DNA of 10,472 nucleotides from Spirochaetota bacterium (GTDB lineage: Bacteria; Spirochaetota; Spirochaetia; Treponematales; Treponemataceae): assembly GCA_022704725.1 (NCBI GenBank), contig JAKJFV010000030.1:1-10472 (forward strand), in the 5' to 3' direction. The first letter of the stretch is position 1. Each line of letters starts with the position of its first letter. Below are positions 1 through 6,407 of this stretch, one piece after another. The notes below the pieces were generated by a model. That model made no database searches, was not told the origin of the DNA, and saw nothing but the letters and a program-made list of their open reading frames with translations. The position numbers and the translations under genes were made by a program.

Positions 1-720
1 AAACATCTTTTGCAGTTTAAAAAGAAGGCTTCCTCTTCGAGCGATATTCCCCCGATCATGGCATCCGACCTCTTAAATCACTACACGCCCGATCAGCTGC
101 GCGCTCACTTTTTTGCACTCGGCTTAAGCCTCCGCTCTATCAACTTCAGTCCCAAGCCTTTTAACCCGGAAGCAAACCCTAAAGAGTCGGACCCTGTTCT
201 TAAAGAAGGAATGCTTTTAAGTAATGTTATGAACCGCCTCGCCCGTTCCTGCTTTTACACTAGTCAGAAGTATTTTGAAGGAAGACTCCCCTCCGGTTCA
301 ATTGATATTGCTGTTCTAGAAGAATGCAATAATGCAATTATCGAATACGAAAAACTCATGCACCGCCACGAATTTCACACCGTAATGATGCTCCTCGACA
401 CCCTCATCCGCAATGCAAGCAAGTATTGGGCTGGAGCCATGAAGACCTGCGATGTAGGCGATGAAAATGCCGTAAAACCGGTGCTCATAAATTCGTATCA
501 CTACCTTCGAACCTGCACAGCCCTCCTCCACCCTATAGCTCCTGCGGGAACAGAAAAAATTCGGGAGTACCTGAATGTAGAAGAAAATTTCTGGAACTGG
601 GATCATATTTTTGAACCGCTTACCTTCTTCATGAAAAATCAGGAAACTCATACTTTTAAGTTTCTTGAGCCCCGAATCGACTTTTTTGACAAGCATGAAA
701 GTCAGGTAAGTTACGAGTAA
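1..720 (+). CDS. metG: Methionyl-tRNA synthetase, C-terminal 239 residues (5' end outside window)
   Basis: The reading frame is open to the left edge, so this is the 3' part of a longer gene and the TTG at 10 is not a real start. MetRS charges tRNA-Met with methionine in the cytoplasm. Numbering from the first complete codon, a KMSKS-like loop, KASSS, lies at residues 9-13, followed by DLLNHYTPDQLRAHFFALGLS-type sequence that matches the MetRS stretch after KMSKS (WLNHF.AD.LR.Y...LS). The helical anticodon-binding domain follows. N78-x3-R82 resembles the E. coli N391/R395 pair, and LHPIAP..TEKIREYLN resembles the family block LKPVLP.LTER...LN. The protein ends soon after this domain, so there is no C-terminal Trbp111-type tRNA-binding domain. 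The stop codon is followed by a strong terminator, so metG is not part of the chemotaxis units. Family assignment is secure; the variant catalytic loop is noted as odd. Confidence 0.92.
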   Translation, partial: KHLLQFKKKASSSSDIPPIMASDLLNHYTPDQLRAHFFALGLSLRSINFSPKPFNPEANPKESDPVLKEGMLLSNVMNRLARSCFYTSQKYFEGRLPSGSIDIAVLEECNNAIIEYEKLMHRHEFHTVMMLLDTLIRNASKYWAGAMKTCDVGDENAVKPVLINSYHYLRTCTALLHPIAPAGTEKIREYLNVEENFWNWDHIFEPLTFFMKNQETHTFKFLEPRIDFFDKHESQVSYE

Positions 721-761
721 GATTACTACCGGTACTTAATCAAAACCCCTTGTTTAATACG

Positions 762-796
762 GCTGTTACAGCTTCGACTGTATCAGCTTTTTTTTT
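762..796 (+). terminator. Intrinsic terminator after metG
   Basis: GCTG-t-TACAG (762-771) pairs with CTGTA-t-CAGC (778-787) around a six-base CTTCGA loop, with a single T-T mismatch. Nine T residues (788-796) follow directly. This is a textbook Rho-independent terminator 41 bp after the metG stop and it separates metG from the receptor gene. Confidence 0.93.
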
Positions 797-841
797 GTGA
801 CTTAATTACAATACTTTTATGTAAAATATCTCAGTTTTAGA

Positions 842-870
842 TTGACACATCTTACAACTAGTGTTATTTT
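842..870 (+). promoter_or_regulatory. Sigma70-type promoter with extended -10, for MCP1
   Basis: A perfect -35 box TTGACA (842-847) is separated by exactly 17 bp from TATTTT (865-870), and a TG at 862-863 forms an extended -10. Transcription would start near 877, giving a leader of about 200 nt before the receptor gene. A weaker pair, TTGATA (895-900) and TTATAT (918-923), could be a second start. The match to the housekeeping consensus suggests that this receptor is not under flagellar sigma28 control. Confidence 0.75.
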
Positions 871-876
871 GTAATA

Positions 877-1073
877 AAGAGAGATTAGAGATATTTGATA
901 TATAGATAAATAAAGATTTATATCTTTAATCCTAAAAACGCATTTCTAATATAAAAATCAAGAAAATAAAACAGTCACTTTTTTTTATGAACCGGAGAAC
1001 GGCACTTCATAGGTTTCGGAGTATGGAGTGTTCACGAACACAGGGATAGGTATCCCTTTTACGGAGGTTTAGA
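877..1073 (+). other. Structured 5' leader of MCP1 mRNA
   Basis: This gene-free stretch, with 721-876, forms the 353-bp gap between metG and the receptor gene. It holds an AT-rich inverted repeat, TAAAGAT-TTAT-ATCTTTA (911-928). Three GC-richer hairpins follow one after another: ATGAACCG (987-994) with CGG-cac-TTCAT (1000-1010); GTGTTC-AC-GAACAC (1028-1041); and GGGATA-GG-TATCCC (1043-1056), the last followed by four T. The Shine-Dalgarno GGAGG is at 1063-1067, just after the last hairpin. I recognise no known riboswitch family and no credible small gene here. The hairpins may affect mRNA stability, attenuation or translation, but none of this can be decided from sequence alone. Confidence 0.5.
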
Positions 1074-2681
1074 ATGAAACAAAGAGGTATTGGTTTTAAG
1101 ATTATAGCGATGGCCCTTGCGCTCGAAGTTATTGCAGTAAGCATCATTTTGGTTGCAACTGTAACTATCAGTAATTCTTCAAAAGCTCTTGAAGAAATGT
1201 ACACAAGAGACTTATTAGGTGTACGCTATGCAATTGATATTAAGTCTGAACTTAACGATGCGGCAGGTGCAACCCTAAACATCATTATTAATGATAAAAA
1301 CATGGAAGGAATTGCCCGCTACGAAAAGAATCTTGAGAAAAACTACACTACATTCCTCTCTTTAGCTGAAAGCTTTGAGAAGACTGCAGCGACAGATACC
1401 GCAAAAGCTGCAATAAAAGACATACGGCAATATGTTATTGACTACTTTACGATCGGCGGCCAGGTAATAGCAAAAGCGAAAGATCCGAATGCATCCGACA
1501 CGTATGAATTTGCAATTTCCAACATGACTCCTATACGGGCAAATCAAATTATTCCGGCAGTTAATGAACTTGTTGACACCTCAATATCACAGGCGGAGCA
1601 AAGTTATATTATTACATCGCAAAACTCGCAAAACTCACTAATTCTTGTTTTTGCCTTACTCGGAGGAGGTTTACTTCTTTCCATAACACTGGCAGTGTCT
1701 ATTACCAGAAGCATCACGAAGCCGGTAAGCCGTATTGTAACAACACTGACCGACAGTACTCACCAGATTTCTCTTTCCAGCAATCAGCTCTCAGATTCAT
1801 CGCAGGATATTGCTAACGGAGCGCAAGAGCAGGCTGCAGGCATTGAGGAAACAAGCGCCTCTCTTGAAGAACTTGCCTCAATGGTTAAACAGAACCTTGC
1901 AAATGCAAGGGAGGCAAGCCTTTTATCTGAAAAGGCAAATACTTCAAGCTCAAATGGCTATGAAAAAATGCAGCTTATGATTAAAGCTATGGAAAGTATT
2001 TCCAAATCTACCGAAGAAATACACACTGTTATTGATGTCATCGACGATATTGCATTCCAGACAAATATGCTCGCTCTTAATGCGGCTGTCGAAGCAGCCC
2101 GCGCAGGAGAAGCAGGTCTGGGCTTTGCCGTTGTTGCAGACGAAGTTAAAAATCTTGCAAACCGTTCTTCCACTTCAGCTAAAGAAACTGCTGTTATGAT
2201 CAAAGAAACACTCAAAAATGTTGATGAAGGAACTAAACTTTCTAAAGAAATGGAGGCATTGTTTAAAGATATGCTCTCTAATTCAAAGAAGGTTATGGAG
2301 ATGAATAAGGAAGTAGAAAGTGCTTCCCGTCAGCAGGATGAGGGTATTAATCAGGTAAGCACTGCGATGATTCAGTTCGATACCATCGTTCAGGCTAATG
2401 CTTCAGGTGCTGAAGAAACAGCAAGTGCAGCTGAAGAAATGAACGGACAGGTAGTTACTATAGAACAGATTGTGTCGAACCTGTATACAGTCGTTACCGG
2501 CAAAGAAAAAGAAAAGGCGGTGCAGTCTTTTACCGTTAAAAAATCTGTACAGACTCCGCAGAAAAAAATAGCAAGTCCGGTGAAAACAAGACCCGCAGCA
2601 AAACCGGCAGACGTCAAAAAAGACAGCAGCGAAGACACACATCTCATATCGTTTGAGGATGACGAGGATTACAAAGCCTAA
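1074..2681 (+). CDS. Transmembrane methyl-accepting chemotaxis protein (MCP1)
   Basis: A 535-aa inner-membrane chemoreceptor. TM1 spans about residues 9-31, a periplasmic all-helical domain about 32-188 (4HB-like, ligand unknown), and TM2 about 189-211. A HAMP-like start (SITKPVSRIV, Pro217) runs straight into the signalling helices without a recognisable second HAMP helix. The first adaptation helix carries QEQAAGIEETSASLEEL and the return helix QQDEGINQ and GAEETASAAEEMN, with the paired Glu/Gln residues used for CheR/CheB methylation. The hairpin tip is at 326-346 with QTNMLALNAA and EAARAGE, the CheW/CheA contact site. The bundle ends near residue 476. A Lys/Pro/Ala-rich linker then leads to an acidic C-terminus, ISFEDDEDY (525-533). 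GGAGG lies six bases before the ATG. The gene has its own promoter and terminator. It is a paralogue of MCP2. Confidence 0.96.
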   Translation: MKQRGIGFKIIAMALALEVIAVSIILVATVTISNSSKALEEMYTRDLLGVRYAIDIKSELNDAAGATLNIIINDKNMEGIARYEKNLEKNYTTFLSLAESFEKTAATDTAKAAIKDIRQYVIDYFTIGGQVIAKAKDPNASDTYEFAISNMTPIRANQIIPAVNELVDTSISQAEQSYIITSQNSQNSLILVFALLGGGLLLSITLAVSITRSITKPVSRIVTTLTDSTHQISLSSNQLSDSSQDIANGAQEQAAGIEETSASLEELASMVKQNLANAREASLLSEKANTSSSNGYEKMQLMIKAMESISKSTEEIHTVIDVIDDIAFQTNMLALNAAVEAARAGEAGLGFAVVADEVKNLANRSSTSAKETAVMIKETLKNVDEGTKLSKEMEALFKDMLSNSKKVMEMNKEVESASRQQDEGINQVSTAMIQFDTIVQANASGAEETASAAEEMNGQVVTIEQIVSNLYTVVTGKEKEKAVQSFTVKKSVQTPQKKIASPVKTRPAAKPADVKKDSSEDTHLISFEDDEDYKA

Positions 2682-2711
2682 TAAGGTTTGCAGGTTCCTA
2701 TAACTGATAAA

Positions 2712-2765
2712 ATAAAAAGCACCTTCATGCCGGATTCATTTCCAGTGCTTTAAGGTGCTTTTTAT
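2712..2765 (+). terminator. Long stem-loop terminator after MCP1
   Basis: ATAAAAAGCACCTT (2712-2725) is the perfect 14-base complement of AAGGTGCTTTTTAT (2752-2765). The 26-base loop may fold a little further (GGA with TCC). The right arm ends in a T-run and the left arm begins with an A-run, so it could also act on transcription from the right. It begins about 30 bp after the receptor stop and separates MCP1 from the cheA operon. Confidence 0.85.
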
Positions 2766-2800
2766 GCCTGTAACATTCTGTAAATGAAAATCGACATTTG

Positions 2801-2829
2801 TTGACAGGGTAAAATTTCAGTGGTACCAT
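2801..2829 (+). promoter_or_regulatory. Sigma70-type promoter with extended -10, for the cheA operon
   Basis: TTGACA (2801-2806), a 17-bp spacer and TACCAT (2824-2829), with TG at 2821-2822 as an extended -10. The design is the same as for the MCP1 promoter. The start would fall near 2836, giving a leader of about 50 nt. The -10 overlaps the perfect palindrome TGGTACCA (2821-2828). Confidence 0.7.
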
Positions 2830-2841
2830 AGTACAAGGTTT

Positions 2842-2858
2842 TACCATGTTTCATGGTA
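2842..2858. promoter_or_regulatory. 17-bp palindrome, candidate operator of the cheA operon
   Basis: TACCATG-TTT-CATGGTA is a perfect inverted repeat of 7-bp arms around three T. It lies about 6-22 bp downstream of the predicted start point, where a bound repressor would block RNA polymerase. The half-site TACCAT also forms the -10 box 18 bp upstream. It could instead be only an mRNA 5' hairpin; no binding protein can be named. Confidence 0.45.
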
Positions 2859-2886
2859 TTATGCACCGGACGGAAAGGGGAAGCTT

Positions 2887-5073
2887 ATGACTAAAAAAGA
2901 AAAGCAGAATCTGCAGGATCTTATTCTTGCACTTTCTGAGAAAATACTGAATTTCGAAGGCGGAGATGTTATTGCATTATCAGAAATTATGCAGAATATT
3001 GAAGCTTTATTGCCTGTTACCCAGAGTAATCCCATTCTTCATAATCTAACCGAAGCGATGTTTTACCTTTGTTCAGAGGAACTAAAAGATGAAAGAGATT
3101 CCTTTACAAAAGAAATATCGCAAGCAATAGATTTTTTCATAGAGATTCATGAAAATGAGGCAGACCTTCCTGAATGGAAGAAAAACAGGGCCCTGGACTG
3201 GGTGCATGAGCATTATCACCCCGAGAAGACACCGGATGTTCCAAAACCTGATGATTCATCCTCCTCAGTCAACGAATGCATGGCGGACAATGAACAGCTT
3301 GCAGGGTTTATAAGCGACTGCAAAGACCGTTTTTCCAGAGCAGAAGAACTAATCCTTATGCTGGAAGATGATCTTGAGAACCTCGACCATATTAAAGAAT
3401 TATTTAGAGTTTTTCACACCATTAAAGGTGAATGCGGCTTTTTAAAGCTGGCATCGCTGGGCTATTTAACCCATAATATTGAAAATCTTCTTGACCTTTT
3501 ACGTTCAGAAAAGATGAAAACAGACAGTATGGTAATTGATTATCTTCTTCGCGGTCTGGACTTTGCAAAAGACATGGTTTTAGAGCTTGAGAATCATGAT
3601 GTTGTAATAGAAAGTAAAACTATTTTAGACGGATATATAGATTCATTAACACACCTGACAGATTCTGTACGCCCTTCAATCGGTTCAATCATGACACAAA
3701 AGGGACTCATTACCGAAAAGGAGCAAAGAGAAATTGTAAAACAGCAGGCTGTCAGCGGCTTTGAAAAAAGATTCGGTGAAATTGCTGTCGAAAACAAATA
3801 TGCCGATCAGAATGATATTAAAGAAATTCTATCTATGCAGAAACAGCAGGTAAAAGAAGAAAAAGAAGCTGTTTTTTCTGACCATGAGCAAAAGCAAAAG
3901 CAGGAACGCAACGATGCAATTATTAAGGTTAGAACATCAAAAGTTAATTATCTTGTAGACATGATTGGTGAACTTTTAATATCGCTCGGTCAAATTCATC
4001 AGGATGTTCCGGGCTTAGCTGAAGTTAGAAAAATAAGCAAAACACTCCAGCACTCGAGTATGCAGCTGCGGACCGAAAGTGTTAAAATTCTCTTTGTAAC
4101 AGTTAAACGCATAATCCGCGATATTTCTACAAAACTGAATAAGCCGATTAATGCAGAATTTATAGGTGATGATCTTGAAATTGACCGGCTTCTCATAGAA
4201 TCGCTGGAAGAACCTCTTATGCACCTTGTAAGGAATTCGCTTGATCATGGAATAGAAGCAGAGGCAGACCGTGCCGCGGCAGGAAAACCTGCACAGGGAA
4301 CCGTAAAAATATCAGCAGAGAGAAGAGGGAATAACATTGTAATTTCAGTTAGCGACGACGGCAAGGGACTCGATAAAGAAAGAATTATTAAGAAAGCAAT
4401 TGAAAAAGGCATGATCGCCGAAGATGCTGTAAGCGCTATGACAGACGCTGCAATTTATAATCTTATTTTCCTTCCGGGTTTTTCAACAAAGGACAAGGCA
4501 GACCTAATGTCCGGACGCGGCGTCGGAATGGACATCATTAAACAGATGGTACTTAAAGCAAAGGGAAGGATTGACACCTACAGTACTCCCGGGCAGGGAA
4601 CTACCTTTGATCTCATATTCCCCCTAAGCACCGCAATTATAGACGGTATGATCGTCCGCAGCGGACCAAATATGTTTATTATTCCAATTGCAGTAATAAT
4701 GGAGTCCTTGAAGGTAAAAGAGGAAAATATCAGCAGAATACGAAACGGCACTACCGTTCTCGATCTGCGAGGTGAAATTATTCCAATGATCAGTCTTGCC
4801 TCTGTATTCGAAATTAAAGAAGCCGGTCAGGGTAAAATGGCAACCATTGTTGAGAACTCAAACCGCGAAAAATTTGCTATAATATCCGACGAGATATTAT
4901 CTAAAAACGAAATCGTTATTAAAACCCTAGGGGCCCGATTCAGAGATATGAAAGGTATAAGTTCGGGCACCGTGCTGTCGGGAGGAACTATAGGTCTGGT
5001 GCTTGATGTGGATCAATTCATCCAGATGGGCATTGACGAAATTCAGACACGTATCCCGCAAACAGCATCGTAG
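2887..5073 (+). CDS. cheA: Chemotaxis histidine kinase CheA with extra N-terminal and linker domains
   Basis: A 728-aa cytoplasmic kinase that passes phosphate to CheY and CheB under receptor control. Residues 1 to about 135 are a helical extension of unknown role that ends in a Pro/Ser-rich linker. The HPt (P1) domain is at about 136-245 with phospho-acceptor His177 (FHTIKGE). Residues 265-320 hold two related repeats (IGSIMTQKGLIT..E and FGEIAVENKYADQNDI) of MshEN-like type, where P2 would be expected. The P3 dimerisation helices begin near 345 (VRTSKVNYLVDMIGELL). The P4 ATPase domain shows the N box (H446LVRN450..D453H454), the G1 box D490DGKG494, the FLPGFST box (528-534) and the G2 box SGRGVGM (542-548). 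The P5 CheW-like domain runs from about 588 to the end, with LRG at 627-629. All catalytic motifs are intact. AGGGG precedes the ATG by six bases. It is the first gene of the operon. Confidence 0.97.
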   Translation: MTKKEKQNLQDLILALSEKILNFEGGDVIALSEIMQNIEALLPVTQSNPILHNLTEAMFYLCSEELKDERDSFTKEISQAIDFFIEIHENEADLPEWKKNRALDWVHEHYHPEKTPDVPKPDDSSSSVNECMADNEQLAGFISDCKDRFSRAEELILMLEDDLENLDHIKELFRVFHTIKGECGFLKLASLGYLTHNIENLLDLLRSEKMKTDSMVIDYLLRGLDFAKDMVLELENHDVVIESKTILDGYIDSLTHLTDSVRPSIGSIMTQKGLITEKEQREIVKQQAVSGFEKRFGEIAVENKYADQNDIKEILSMQKQQVKEEKEAVFSDHEQKQKQERNDAIIKVRTSKVNYLVDMIGELLISLGQIHQDVPGLAEVRKISKTLQHSSMQLRTESVKILFVTVKRIIRDISTKLNKPINAEFIGDDLEIDRLLIESLEEPLMHLVRNSLDHGIEAEADRAAAGKPAQGTVKISAERRGNNIVISVSDDGKGLDKERIIKKAIEKGMIAEDAVSAMTDAAIYNLIFLPGFSTKDKADLMSGRGVGMDIIKQMVLKAKGRIDTYSTPGQGTTFDLIFPLSTAIIDGMIVRSGPNMFIIPIAVIMESLKVKEENISRIRNGTTVLDLRGEIIPMISLASVFEIKEAGQGKMATIVENSNREKFAIISDEILSKNEIVIKTLGARFRDMKGISSGTVLSGGTIGLVLDVDQFIQMGIDEIQTRIPQTAS

Positions 5074-5076
5074 GAG
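5072..5076 (+). promoter_or_regulatory. Ribosome binding site overlapping the cheA stop codon
   Basis: AGGAG shares bases with the TAG stop of cheA (5071-5073) and lies six bases before the ATG of the next gene. This arrangement favours translational coupling, so CheA and the MCP-like protein are probably made in linked amounts. Confidence 0.7.
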
Positions 5077-5082
5077 AACCCA

Positions 5083-6378
5083 ATGCAGAAATTTTCAAAA
5101 TATCAGGGACTTATAATCTCTGTATCAAGCGCAGTATTATGCCTGCCTTTTATACTCATCTTAAAACTGCCGCTCATCATTACTGCGGCAGCGGTGTTTA
5201 TTATAGTCGCAGGTCCTCAAGTGTATCTCCTTTTATTCGGAGCAAAAAAAGCAGAGACTAGTACAAAGAAAGAAAGCAGTACTGACACTTCTTCGCTTGA
5301 ACTTAAGAATAGTTTGGAACGTATAGCGCTCCTCGAGGCGGAACTTGACCGTTATAAAAACAGAGAAGAAACTGCCTGCGCAGAGTTTTTTATAATGGCG
5401 CTTAAGGCATATGTTTTCTCTCCGGTTTTATCTGAATTGTGCGATTCAATATCTCATAATCTAAGTTCAACAACAGAGCCCTTGTCCGAAGAACTGCTGC
5501 AGATAAAGAAGAATATTTCATCTTTTTTAGCAGGTGTTAGGCAATATGATGATGAGGTAAAAAATCACCGGATGCTCCAGAAAGTTTCGGAAGAAAGCGA
5601 CATGCTTCAATCTGATATGACAACCCTCGACACGAATGTACGCGATGTATTCAGTGCTATTGGAACAAAGGTAGCTCAGTTAAAAACTGTTAACGACAAA
5701 ATAGGTGAAGTAGCTCAAAATATTACCGAGGTTTCCGATAAAATCCGGATTCTTTCGTTCAATGCCTCCATTGAAGCAGCCCGTGCGGGAAAAGCCGGCA
5801 GCGGTTTTAGGGTCATTGCTTCGGAAATTAAAAATCTTTCTGCAAATACCGATTCACATCTTGAGCTCATTTGGAAGACGCTTAAAGAAACACAGGACAT
5901 TTTTGAAAGCATCAAATCCGGAATGGATCAAAATAGCGAATCCATTTATTCAGTGTTGTCATCAAGAAAAGAGGGGTTATCTTCCTTTATTACTGTAATG
6001 CACCGCTACTTTGATGACTTTGATCATCTTTACACCAGCGTAAACTCAATAATTTCTTCACTTTCTGCAAGTATGGATACTATTTCGCCTGTTGTTCAGC
6101 TTCACGAAATAACCAGTCAGGAAATAGGAAACATGAAGCTGGTTATAGAGGACTTTGCCGGATCAGTCTGCGATGTCTATAGAACACAGCCGAACAGCAA
6201 GTCAATGGATTCAGATGCTTCAAAAACTGACGCCGCAGCACAAGAAATTGCAAAAACGGTGCGAAAAAGACTTACAACAGAAAGAGAACTTAAGGCGATG
6301 GAAAGAGGGCTGGCAAAAAAAGCCCCCGGCACCAGGATTGATTTGGGAATAAATACGAATGCTATAGAATTATTTTAG
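5083..6378 (+). CDS. Short membrane-anchored MCP-like protein with CheZ-like C-terminal motif
   Basis: A 431-aa protein with two adjacent hydrophobic segments (about 9-27 and 29-53) and almost nothing between them, so it is anchored in the membrane but has no periplasmic sensor. A coiled coil follows at about 72-97. A minimal receptor signalling hairpin is centred on residues 219-246: ILSFNASIEAARAGK then GSGFRVIASEIKNLS. N227, E231 and R234 correspond to the trimer-contact residues N381, E385 and R388 of E. coli Tsr. The usual QTN before the tip is missing and the Glu of RAGE is Lys237. No clear methylation segments are seen. Near the C-terminus QLHEITSQEIGNM (339-351) resembles the CheZ catalytic helix DFQDLTGQ, with E342 and Q346 in the D-x3-Q positions. 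Its place between cheA and cheY supports a role in the phosphorelay. MCP family membership is good; a phosphatase role is inference. Confidence 0.85.
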   Translation: MQKFSKYQGLIISVSSAVLCLPFILILKLPLIITAAAVFIIVAGPQVYLLLFGAKKAETSTKKESSTDTSSLELKNSLERIALLEAELDRYKNREETACAEFFIMALKAYVFSPVLSELCDSISHNLSSTTEPLSEELLQIKKNISSFLAGVRQYDDEVKNHRMLQKVSEESDMLQSDMTTLDTNVRDVFSAIGTKVAQLKTVNDKIGEVAQNITEVSDKIRILSFNASIEAARAGKAGSGFRVIASEIKNLSANTDSHLELIWKTLKETQDIFESIKSGMDQNSESIYSVLSSRKEGLSSFITVMHRYFDDFDHLYTSVNSIISSLSASMDTISPVVQLHEITSQEIGNMKLVIEDFAGSVCDVYRTQPNSKSMDSDASKTDAAAQEIAKTVRKRLTTERELKAMERGLAKKAPGTRIDLGINTNAIELF

Positions 6379-6396
6379 TTTAGTTGTCAGAGTCAC

Positions 6397-6403
6397 GAGG
6401 AGG
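6397..6403 (+). promoter_or_regulatory. Ribosome binding site that fixes the cheY start
   Basis: GAGGAGG lies four bases before the ATG at 6408. The in-frame TTG at 6384 is upstream of this site and has no such sequence before it, so the shorter protein, beginning MKKIMIVDDS, is chosen. Confidence 0.85.
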
Positions 6404-6407
6404 AAGT

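Noticed and set aside
911..937. Possible sigma28 flagellar promoter, TAAA-N15-TCCTAAAA
   Set aside because: The spacing fits but the -10 matches GCCGATAA at only five of eight positions, in AT-rich DNA and beside a much better sigma70-type promoter.
978..986. Run of T resembling a terminator tail
   Set aside because: No stem precedes it, so it is not an intrinsic terminator.
987..1049. Twenty-codon ORF in the MCP1 leader (MNRRTALHRFRS...)
   Set aside because: No ribosome binding site, only a T-run upstream, and it coincides with the hairpins; better explained as a structured leader.
877..1073. Known c-di-GMP riboswitch (GEMM) in the receptor leader
   Set aside because: Chemotaxis genes can carry one, but the conserved GEMM core sequences are not visible here.
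6384..6407. Upstream TTG start for cheY, adding eight residues
   Set aside because: There is no Shine-Dalgarno before the TTG, while GAGGAGG precedes the ATG at 6408, and the protein from there has the standard CheY beginning.
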